Positions 1 to 6,378 of a stretch of 15,695 bases of DNA are shown in pieces. Made by a program: the position numbers and the translations under genes. Under the pieces are notes generated by a model. That model ran no database searches and was not told the DNA's origin. It saw only the letters and a program-made list of their open reading frames with translations. This stretch comes from Bacteroidales bacterium (GTDB lineage Bacteria > Bacteroidota > Bacteroidia > Bacteroidales > UBA932). The first letter of the stretch is position 1, and each line of letters begins with the position of its first letter. The stretch lies in NCBI GenBank assembly GCA_017548445.1, contig JAFYZZ010000074.1, positions 1 through 15,695 of the forward strand, read 5' to 3'.

Positions 1-101
1 CATGGTTGCCTTTTGCAGATTTCCAACTTTTCGACAATCCTCATCAGATGCCTTGGAAGAAGGCGTTGATTTTGAATTTCGAAGGATTTACAGACTTCTA
101 T
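1..101. other. AT-rich segment of different origin abutting the SusA-like gene (possible insertion-element end or assembly junction)
   Basis: Bases 1-101 contain about 40% G+C by hand count, against about 60% in neighbouring coding sequence. The change is sharp, within roughly 101-110, and coincides with the loss of recognisable GH13 sequence in the minus frame. Frames on both strands are open through it, but none gives a product I recognise. I see no complete inverted repeat or target duplication, because only one side of the junction is in the window. Candidate explanations are the end of an insertion sequence, a rearrangement breakpoint, or a chimeric contig end. Confidence 0.4.
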
Positions 102-596
102 CCAGGCGCGCAGCGAGCCGTCGTCATAGGCGCCGCCCGGCCAGGCCGTGTCGTTGTCTGCGGTGGCGGAGGCGAAGCGGTCGGGCATAATGAGGTAGAT
201 CATATCCGCCGTGGTGAAGCTTTCGCGCTCCCGGCTGCCCGGCTCCCGCTCCCGGATGAGGTAGGGGTATTTGAAGCTTTCGGAACCCTTGGTGAAGACG
301 AGATTGTATTCGCCCGCGGCCTTCACGTCCATATCCAGAAAGAGGAAGTTGGGGCTGTCGGCCTGGTGTACGGCCTTCACGCTCAGGCCCTTGCCTTCGA
401 CGGCCACGTCAAAGGAACCGATGCCGGGGCCCTGCACCAGGATTTGCAGCTGCGTGTTCATCCCGGTCCACCAGGACAGGGGTTCCACCCGGAGGACCTG
501 GGCGTCCGTGGCCTCGGGAACCTGGGAATAATCGGCTTTCTGCGTGCAGGCGAGCGCCAGCGCGGGCAGAAGCAGTATGGATAATATCTTCTTCAT
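1..596 (-). CDS. SusA-like GH13 neopullulanase/cyclomaltodextrinase, N-terminal part, left-edge partial and possibly interrupted
   Basis: The frame reads from ATG at 594-596 to the left edge, giving 198 codons with no stop. The N-terminus has a lysine start and hydrophobic stretch ending ALAC (Cys17), so a lipoprotein or Sec signal. Residues about 35-115 resemble the N-terminal beta-sandwich of cyclomaltodextrinases (VEPLSWWTGMNTQLQILV), and residues 131-141 (DMIYLIMPDRF) match the first strand of the GH13 barrel. In SusA-type enzymes this leads to a His-Gly-Gly-Asp segment and the catalytic barrel, which degrades maltooligosaccharides or cyclodextrins in the periplasm. Here family resemblance stops: after about Trp165 (102-104) the reading enters AT-rich DNA with no GH13 likeness, although the frame stays open. 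The start lies 3 bp after the GH53 stop, so it is the last visible gene of the operon. The family call is fairly sure; whether the gene is intact is not. Confidence 0.72.
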   Translation of the reverse strand, partial: MKKILSILLLPALALACTQKADYSQVPEATDAQVLRVEPLSWWTGMNTQLQILVQGPGIGSFDVAVEGKGLSVKAVHQADSPNFLFLDMDVKAAGEYNLVFTKGSESFKYPYLIREREPGSRERESFTTADMIYLIMPDRFASATADNDTAWPGGAYDDGSLRAWIEVCKSFEIQNQRLLPRHLMRIVEKLEICKRQP

Positions 597-599
597 ATC

Positions 600-1643
600 T
601 TAGTTTTTAAACGGGTCCAGGGCTGCGGTCGGTTTACCGCCCGAAAAAGCGCCATAATCGTAACCGTTACGGTCGTGTTCGGCCTCCGGCTCCCAGTAGA
701 AGATTCCCAGGAAGGAGTCGTCGTTTCCGGCATAGTCGAACAGATGCTGCAGGGCGGCCTTCGCCTTGCCGGGCTCTGCGGCCGGCATCCCGAACTCCAC
801 CAGCATCACGGGTTTCCCCCAGTTCCGGTACAGTTCGGGCAGATTGGCGAGGAACTGCTCCGTCTTCGGTTTCCAGTCGGGGTAGGCCCCGTTCTCCCAG
901 TAGGAAGGATAGAGCGACAGCCCCAGGATGTCGTAATCCAGGGATTTGCCCTTCATCAGGGCGAGGAACCAGTTCAGCGTTTCCAGTTTCCAGCCGTTGT
1001 CCAGGTGCAGGATCACCTGCGCTTGCGGATAGACGGCCTTCACCGCCTCGCGTCCGGCATTGAAATATGGGACGAACTGTCCGGTGTTCGTTCCGGCCAC
1101 CTTGCCGCTCTCCCAGAGCATTCCGTTGGTGACCTCGTTGCCCACCTGCACCCAGGTCGCGTCCACGCCTTCGTCCTTGAGCGCCTGCAGGACTTCCTGC
1201 GTGTGCGCCTTCACGGCCGAGGCCATCGCGGAGGCGTCCTTTCCTTTCCACGCGGACGGCACGTTCTGCTGGCCGGGATCGGCCCAGGAGTCGCTGTAGT
1301 GGAAGTCGATCAGGATTTTCAGCCCCAGCAGGCTGGCGCGCTTCGCCTTCTGCAACACGTCGGCCTTGCCGTTCCAGCCTCCCGCCGGATCCACCCATAC
1401 GCGCAGGCGAACCGCGTTCATCCCGATTTCCTTCATCAGGGCGGTGAGCTCGCGCTCCTCTCCGGCGGCGTTGTAGAACTTGAAGCCCTTGCCCTCCATT
1501 TCGGTCACCCAGCTGATGTCGGCGCCCTTGACGAAGGTAACCGGCGCGGGGCCGGGTTCGGGATCCGGATCGGGCTTGTTTCCGCAGGCGCACGCCGCGA
1601 AGAGCAGCGCCGCCAGCAGAAGGTATTTCCTGCCCGGAATCAT
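600..1643 (-). CDS. GH53 endo-beta-1,4-galactanase lipoprotein
   Basis: This 347-residue enzyme belongs to glycoside hydrolase family 53, whose known members cut beta-1,4-galactan (type I arabinogalactan, pectic side chains) internally with retention. The catalytic domain starts at about residue 37 (FVKGADISWV) and fills the rest in one (beta/alpha)8 barrel. Family hallmarks visible are MNAVRLRVWVDP (75-86), LIDFHYSDSWADPG (111-124), the acid/base Glu170 in WVQVGNE, and the nucleophile Glu283 in MLVEFG. The signal peptide ends in a Cys-rich lipobox (Cys18 or Cys20), followed by an Asp/Glu/Pro-rich tether (DPDPEPGP) that may favour surface export. Its ATG overlaps the stop of the upstream amylase gene as ATGA, so the two are probably translationally coupled, and the next gene starts 3 bp after its stop. 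A galactanase inside a starch-type operon is unexpected. The family call is strong; the in vivo substrate is open. Confidence 0.93.
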   Translation of the reverse strand: MIPGRKYLLLAALLFAACACGNKPDPDPEPGPAPVTFVKGADISWVTEMEGKGFKFYNAAGEERELTALMKEIGMNAVRLRVWVDPAGGWNGKADVLQKAKRASLLGLKILIDFHYSDSWADPGQQNVPSAWKGKDASAMASAVKAHTQEVLQALKDEGVDATWVQVGNEVTNGMLWESGKVAGTNTGQFVPYFNAGREAVKAVYPQAQVILHLDNGWKLETLNWFLALMKGKSLDYDILGLSLYPSYWENGAYPDWKPKTEQFLANLPELYRNWGKPVMLVEFGMPAAEPGKAKAALQHLFDYAGNDDSFLGIFYWEPEAEHDRNGYDYGAFSGGKPTAALDPFKN

Positions 1644-3589
1644 TGGGCGAACACGGCGGAGGAGTAGGCGCCGAGCGTCAGGGAGGCGTCGTTGGCCGTC
1701 ACCACGCCGTTGGAAACCAGGATGCCGTTGCTGCTGAGGCCGCCGCCGGGCACGTTCACGCTCACCACGCCCGAGCCGAAGTTGTGGGCCACCAGCACGG
1801 TCTGTCCCTCATAGCTCATCGTCCAGAGGGCGACGGCGGAGTTGTTGGACGAGACTTCGGCCATCTGGCCGCGGGCGAGCGCCTTGTAGGTGTTGCGGGC
1901 CTCGGAGAACTTCCGGTAGACGTTCAGCAGGGAGGCCTCGTCGGCGCTCTGCGCCTCCACGCTGATGCCGTCGGAGAGCATCGCGTTGTCTACCTTGCCG
2001 TTCAGGGCTTTGGAGGGCACCGCCCCGCCCTTGGTCCACTTGATGGGCGCGCGGACATATTCGTCACCGCCGTCCTTTTTGCCCCAGTAGCCGAGTTCCT
2101 CGCCCTGATAGATGTAGGGCTTGCCCGGCGAGGTCAGCAGCACGGCCGCGGCCAGCTTCTCTTTCGCGAGGTCTTTGCCGAGGTCCTCCGCAGCGCGGTT
2201 CTCGTCGTGGTTGGTCAGTTTGATGGCGTCGATGAAGTCCGGGCGGTACTTGTTGAACTGGTTGCGGAAATACAGCACCGTCGACGCGAAGTCGTTACCC
2301 TTGGACTTGCCGATCCGGTCCTTCAGGGTGTACCAGTAGTAGAAATTGAAGTTCGACGGCAGACCCTGGTAGTAGGGGGCCATCTGCTCGGCGTTGTCGC
2401 ACCAGGCCTCGCCCACCATATAGAAGTCGCCGCTGCCGCCGTTGGCCTTCCAGGTGGCGTTGCAGTGGTCGTACCACTGCTTGAGGAAGGATACGTTGGC
2501 CGCCGTCTGGTTCTGGTAGATCCAGATCACGGCGTCGAGCCGCAGGCCCGCCACGCCCATCTTGATCCACTTGTCGGCGGAAGCCGCCAGGTCCTTGAAG
2601 GCCGCGGACTGCGAAGCCGTGGCGTACGGGCCGTAGTTCAGGTCGGGCATACTCTTGTCGAAGCTGGCGAAATAGGAACTGCCGCCCGCGAAGGTGATGT
2701 CTTTCGCTGTGGTGTTGTTGATGCTGTAGGCGGTGCCGAGCTTGAGTGCGGAGCCGCTGCCGCCCCACTTGGTGCCGCCGTCCCAGGTGGTGGTGGACGT
2801 ACGGATCAGGAAACCCCAGCTGGAGGCGAAATCCACCGTGATTTCATAGATGTCGGAGCCGGAGTCGTAGAACCCCATCAGCGTGCCGTCGCCGTAGTAG
2901 AGCCATTTGGTGGCGCTGGCGTTGGATTTCTGTGCCGCGGCGTCGGTCTGCGTCACGGTCACGGTCTTCTTGCCCCAGTCCAGTTTGAAATGCAGGCGCC
3001 CGCTTGTGGAAGACAGGGCGTACCAGGCGCCCATTCCCGGGCTCTTGGCTCCGCCGTAATTGTCGATCTTGCCGGCAGCCACGTCGGCGGCCGGGTTGTC
3101 GGAGAAGACATAATAGTCGCGGTAGGGGCTGGACGGGTCCGAGCACGCCTTCCTGAACCACTCGTTGTCGCTGCCGGAGTGGTTCAGCACGTAATCCATA
3201 TAGATGCCGATTCCCTTGGCTTTCGCCTTGGAAATCAGGTCCTTGAAGTCGGCTTCGGTGCCGAGTTTAGGATTGATGGCGTTGTAGTCGTTGACGTTGT
3301 ACCCGTGATAGGACATCGCGTCCTGTACCGGCGAAAGCCACAAGGCGCTCACGCCCAGGCTCTCGAAGTAGTCCAGGTGCTGCGTCACGCCCTTGAGGTC
3401 GCCCCAGCCGTCGCCGTCGGAGTCGGCGAAGCTGTACACGTTCACCTGGTAGGTGACGTCGGCGAGGTGGCTGCCCTTCTCGATCGAAGGGGTGCCGCTG
3501 CCGTCGTCGCCACCGCCGCCGGGCTTGTTGCAGGAGAACAGGCAGAAGGTCGCCAGCGCGAGGCCGGCCAGAATCCGGAATCGTCTCAT
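1640..3589 (-). CDS. susG: SusG-like outer-membrane alpha-amylase (GH13) with CBM58-like insertion
   Basis: This 649-residue lipoprotein (lipobox LFSC, Cys20, then a Gly/Asp tether) is a GH13 alpha-amylase expected on the cell surface, cutting starch or pullulan-like glucans into oligosaccharides for SusC/D. The barrel starts at about residue 45 (VTYQVNVYSFADSDGDG). Conserved regions are DYVLNHSG (132-139), the nucleophile Asp352 in GLRLDAV, acid/base Glu394 in MVGEAW, and transition-state Asp462 in TNHDEN; MPDLNYG (314-320) marks the end of domain B. About 120 residues between 187 and 305 interrupt domain B. This beta-rich, Trp-containing stretch (W258, W269, W275) sits where Bacteroides thetaiotaomicron SusG carries CBM58, and the spacing between catalytic residues also fits SusG as I recall it (Asp388, Glu431, Asp498). 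A C-terminal beta-sandwich follows from about 575. The gene starts 68 bp after the glycan-binding gene and ends in an ATGA overlap with GH53. Confidence 0.92.
   Translation of the reverse strand: MRRFRILAGLALATFCLFSCNKPGGGGDDGSGTPSIEKGSHLADVTYQVNVYSFADSDGDGWGDLKGVTQHLDYFESLGVSALWLSPVQDAMSYHGYNVNDYNAINPKLGTEADFKDLISKAKAKGIGIYMDYVLNHSGSDNEWFRKACSDPSSPYRDYYVFSDNPAADVAAGKIDNYGGAKSPGMGAWYALSSTSGRLHFKLDWGKKTVTVTQTDAAAQKSNASATKWLYYGDGTLMGFYDSGSDIYEITVDFASSWGFLIRTSTTTWDGGTKWGGSGSALKLGTAYSINNTTAKDITFAGGSSYFASFDKSMPDLNYGPYATASQSAAFKDLAASADKWIKMGVAGLRLDAVIWIYQNQTAANVSFLKQWYDHCNATWKANGGSGDFYMVGEAWCDNAEQMAPYYQGLPSNFNFYYWYTLKDRIGKSKGNDFASTVLYFRNQFNKYRPDFIDAIKLTNHDENRAAEDLGKDLAKEKLAAAVLLTSPGKPYIYQGEELGYWGKKDGGDEYVRAPIKWTKGGAVPSKALNGKVDNAMLSDGISVEAQSADEASLLNVYRKFSEARNTYKALARGQMAEVSSNNSAVALWTMSYEGQTVLVAHNFGSGVVSVNVPGGGLSSNGILVSNGVVTANDASLTLGAYSSAVFAQ
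2675..3031 (-). other. CBM58-like starch-binding module inserted in domain B of the SusG-like amylase
   Basis: Residues about 187-305 of the amylase do not belong to the GH13 core. They begin after KSPGMGAWYAL and end before ASFDKSMPDLNYG, where the domain B/barrel sequence resumes. The segment alternates short beta-strands with Ser/Thr/Gly loops and has exposed-type tryptophans at 258, 269 and 275. In SusG, CBM58 occupies the equivalent place and adds a starch-binding site away from the catalytic cleft. The boundaries are estimated to within about 10 residues, and the CBM58 assignment rests on position and character rather than a profile match. Confidence 0.65.
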
Positions 3590-3612
3590 AACGCGTGTAT
3601 TTTGAATTGGCA

Positions 3613-3640
3613 GACCGGGGTCCGGTCAGGGGCCCCGGTC
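3613..3640 (-). promoter_or_regulatory. Intercistronic hairpin between the SusE/F-like gene and susG
   Basis: In the only sizeable internal gap of the operon (68 bp), GACCGGGG at 3613-3620 pairs perfectly with CCCCGGTC at 3633-3640. A G-T pair and two C-G pairs extend the stem inward to a six-base loop, giving about 11 bp, mostly G-C. On the transcribed strand no run of T follows at once (TGCCAATTC), so it is not a standard intrinsic terminator. It could be a processing or stability element that sets the ratio of abundant binding protein to less abundant amylase, or a partial attenuator. The structure is seen in the sequence; the role is inferred. Confidence 0.5.
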
Positions 3641-3657
3641 CGAAAGAGGTTCAGGTT

Positions 3658-6369
3658 TTATTCGTTTCCGGTCACCGTGATGGTCTTGGCCTCGGTGTCG
3701 AGAACGATATCGAAGCCATTGTCCAGGCCGGTGACGGTGATGTCAGAACCGCCGGGAACAGCTTCGAATGCTTCCCCGGAAGCCGCGAAGGTGCCGCCGA
3801 AGTCACCATTGGCCCAGTCGGCGCACTTGCGGATCTTCCATTTGCCGGAGAGGTTCTGGTTATAGGCAGCCCACTTGCCGTTGCCGAGAGGCAGCATGAA
3901 GCTGTCGCCGCTCCAACTGTTGAATTCACCGATCAGGCCCCAAAAGTCGGTGCTGAGGGTGATGGTCGCAGCAGCGGGGTCATAAACCACCACATAGGTC
4001 CCGGCTTCAGGAGCTTTGAAGTTGCCCCCTCCGGCTTCGGCCGCGAAGGGCTCGTCGATCGCCGCCGCGGCGCCGCCGAAGTTCTCGGCCCAGTCGGCGT
4101 CCTTGCGGAGCTTGAGTTCGTCGTCTGCACCGATGGCGAACGGAATGCTGTACCACTTGCCGTCCGAGCCGAGGTTCATAGGCACATCGTTGTTCCAGTT
4201 GATACCCAGGGAGGCGATTGCGCCGGTAACGCCCCAGCTGAGGGTGCCGAGGGTTTCGTTGTTGGCGTTATAGACTACCTTGGCCTTCCCGGTCAGAGTG
4301 ATGTTGCCACCGTTCTGGGAAGCTTCGCCGAACTCGCCGGCAGCCGTCAGGTTGGCCCCGCCGCGGTTGACCGGCCAGTCGTTGTTGAAGCGGATCTTCC
4401 ATTCGCCCTCCAGGTCCAGCATTTCGCTGACCCAGATGCCCGGGAACACCTCCGTCATATAGAAGTCTTCGTTCCAGGAAGTTCCGTTCACGCCGCCGAT
4501 CACGGACCAGACATTGACCGGTTTGGACGGGATGATGGTCACGGTCTTGGTAGCGGGTTCGAACTTGACGGTGTAATTGCCTTCGTCCAGTTTGAAGTTG
4601 TTGCCCGGCTGGGCGGCCGTCATCGCCTCGTTGAGTTTCGTCGCGGCTCCGTCGGCAAGACCATAGACGTCCGGATCGGCCCAGCTCTTGTTGAAGCGGA
4701 TCTTGAACTCGCCTTTGATGGTCACTTCGTCGCTGGTCCACACGCCGTCGCTCTCGGTCATATAGAAATCCTTGTCCCAGCTGGTTCCGTTGACGTTGCC
4801 GATCAGGGAGTAGTGGTTCGCCATCGAGTTGAGGGTAAGTTCGAGCTTGCTCTCGTCGAAGACGATATAATAATCTCCGGCTTCGGCGACCTTGAAGTTG
4901 CTGCCCGGCTGGACGCCGACCACCGGCGTGCCGACAGGGATGACGAAGCCGTCTTCCGCGGCACCCACGATGCAGTCGTCATAGAACCAGGTGTTGTCGA
5001 AGCGCAGTTTGAACTCGGCGCCTTCTCCGAAGCTCAGCACGGGGCTGGTCCAAAGGCCGTCCTCGCCCTGCGTCATATAGAAGTCTTTGTCCCAGTTGGT
5101 ACCGTTGACGGCACCGATGACGGCCCAGGCCTCGTCGATGACTTCCTCTTCGGGTTCATCTTCGCCGCCACCTTCTTCTCCGGTGCTGATGATGCCGCTG
5201 ATGCCGGCACCCAGGGACTCCACGATGCGGATGGTCTTGGCGTCGGCGTCCAGGAACATATCATAGGTACCGGCACCCACCACGATGTTGTCGCCACCGG
5301 GAACGGCCTCGAATTCTGCATCCAGGGCACCGAAGGTACCGCCGAAGTTGTCGGTCCAGGCCTTGTCCTTGCGGAACTTGAACTCGTCGCCGTCCTTGAT
5401 GATGATATTCATCGCAAGGAACGTCTCGCCGTCGGTATACATCGTGATGTCTCCGTTCCAGCTCATTCCGTATGCGTCGAGGCTTCCGATGACGCTCCAC
5501 TCGCTGGCGTCCTTAAAGTCGGGGTACGGGAGATAGGCTTCGGTTACGGTGATGGTCTTGGCATCGGTATCGAGCCAGAGGTCATAGACGCCGTCGGCAC
5601 CGACCTTGACATTGTCGCCACCGGCAACGGCCTCGAACTCGGCGTCCAGGGCGCTGAACGAACCGCCGAAATTGTCAGTCCAAGCCCGGTCCTTGCGGAA
5701 TTTGAATTCATCTCCTTCCTTGAGCCGGACCGCCTTGGCAACGTGCTTGGACCCGTCGGCAGTGGACCACATCTCGAGGTCGTTGGTCCAGTCTTTGAAT
5801 CCGGCGTCGGCATAAGCGCTCAGGGCTCCGGTGACGCTCCATTCGCTGGCGGAGTTGTACTCGGGGTACGGGCTGCCGGCCGGGGCGGTCACGGTAAAGC
5901 CGCTGACCGTCACGGGGTTCTGGGACTGGACATAGCTGAGCACGGAAGAGTCGTAGATCGTCGGCTGGATGGAAGCCCGGACGGCCAGGCCGATGGTCGG
6001 CTTGGAACCTTCCGGGTAACCGAGGGCCATCAGGACCTTGTTGAGGGCGCTGACGGACAGGGTGACGGTCCGGGCGTCCTCGTCGAAAGAGGCGCCGAGC
6101 GTCCGGTCCACCGCCTTCCCGTCGACAGAAATCAGGGCCAGGGTGTGGGTGGTGGCCATCTTCGTGTTGAAGTTGTGGTGGAAGACGGCGGGCGTATAGT
6201 TGAGGACCACGGATTTGGGATTCGTGGCGTCAGGCAGCAGCGTGTAGTCGGCCTGCAGGACAGGCGCATCGGCATCCGTCTGTTCAAAAGCCGTAAGCTG
6301 GTCTTTGACACAAGACCCGGCCATCAGAACGAGAGCTGCAGCAGAAAGTATCGTAAATATTCTTTTCAT
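3658..6369 (-). CDS. SusE/SusF-like surface glycan-binding lipoprotein with seven tandem starch-binding-like modules
   Basis: This 903-residue protein has a signal peptide ending in MAGSC (lipid Cys20). A SusE-type N-terminal domain follows at about 21-165 (DADAPVLQADYTLLPDATNP). Seven related beta-sandwich modules come next: about 177-276, 291-384, 415-514, 520-613, 621-708, 712-806 and 810-900. Modules 1, 2, 6 and 7 share a K-(F/L/I)-R-K-x-x-x-W core and NFGG or DFGG; modules 3-5 share V-N-G-T-x-W and D-F-Y-M-T with a (K/R)-(L/I)-R-F-(D/N) core. An acidic linker (GEEGGGEDEPEEE) separates module 2 from 3. SusE/SusF proteins hold starch at the cell surface; B. thetaiotaomicron SusE has two and SusF three such modules, so this protein is far longer and stands in for both. 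It follows susD by 9 bp. The family is firm; which modules bind glucan, and whether all do, is inferred. Confidence 0.88.
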   Translation of the reverse strand: MKRIFTILSAAALVLMAGSCVKDQLTAFEQTDADAPVLQADYTLLPDATNPKSVVLNYTPAVFHHNFNTKMATTHTLALISVDGKAVDRTLGASFDEDARTVTLSVSALNKVLMALGYPEGSKPTIGLAVRASIQPTIYDSSVLSYVQSQNPVTVSGFTVTAPAGSPYPEYNSASEWSVTGALSAYADAGFKDWTNDLEMWSTADGSKHVAKAVRLKEGDEFKFRKDRAWTDNFGGSFSALDAEFEAVAGGDNVKVGADGVYDLWLDTDAKTITVTEAYLPYPDFKDASEWSVIGSLDAYGMSWNGDITMYTDGETFLAMNIIIKDGDEFKFRKDKAWTDNFGGTFGALDAEFEAVPGGDNIVVGAGTYDMFLDADAKTIRIVESLGAGISGIISTGEEGGGEDEPEEEVIDEAWAVIGAVNGTNWDKDFYMTQGEDGLWTSPVLSFGEGAEFKLRFDNTWFYDDCIVGAAEDGFVIPVGTPVVGVQPGSNFKVAEAGDYYIVFDESKLELTLNSMANHYSLIGNVNGTSWDKDFYMTESDGVWTSDEVTIKGEFKIRFNKSWADPDVYGLADGAATKLNEAMTAAQPGNNFKLDEGNYTVKFEPATKTVTIIPSKPVNVWSVIGGVNGTSWNEDFYMTEVFPGIWVSEMLDLEGEWKIRFNNDWPVNRGGANLTAAGEFGEASQNGGNITLTGKAKVVYNANNETLGTLSWGVTGAIASLGINWNNDVPMNLGSDGKWYSIPFAIGADDELKLRKDADWAENFGGAAAAIDEPFAAEAGGGNFKAPEAGTYVVVYDPAAATITLSTDFWGLIGEFNSWSGDSFMLPLGNGKWAAYNQNLSGKWKIRKCADWANGDFGGTFAASGEAFEAVPGGSDITVTGLDNGFDIVLDTEAKTITVTGNE
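3670..5841 (-). repeat. Array of seven coding module repeats in the SusE/F-like gene
   Basis: Module positions on the DNA, in translation order, are 5542-5841, 5218-5499, 4828-5127, 4531-4812, 4246-4509, 3952-4236 and 3670-3942. Two sequence classes alternate as blocks: 1-2, then 3-5, then 6-7. Modules 1 and 2 are the closest pair: their SASEWSV and DASEWSV starts are exactly 114 codons (342 bp) apart, they share GDEFKFRKD(R/K)AWTDNFGG and ALDAEFEAV, and the connecting linker (PYPEYNSASEW, PYPDFKDASEW) is copied too. That indicates unequal tandem duplication of a module plus linker. Boundaries are approximate. Confidence 0.75.
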
Positions 6370-6378
6370 AGCGAGGTA

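Noticed and set aside
3613..3640. Intrinsic terminator ending the operon after the SusE/F-like gene
   Set aside because: The hairpin has no adjacent T-run on the transcribed strand, and the following genes are in the same direction with tight spacing, so full termination is unlikely.
3670..5841. CRISPR or non-coding tandem repeat interpretation of the repeated DNA
   Set aside because: The periodicity is that of degenerate protein modules about 90-115 codons long within one intact frame, with no short identical repeats and spacers.
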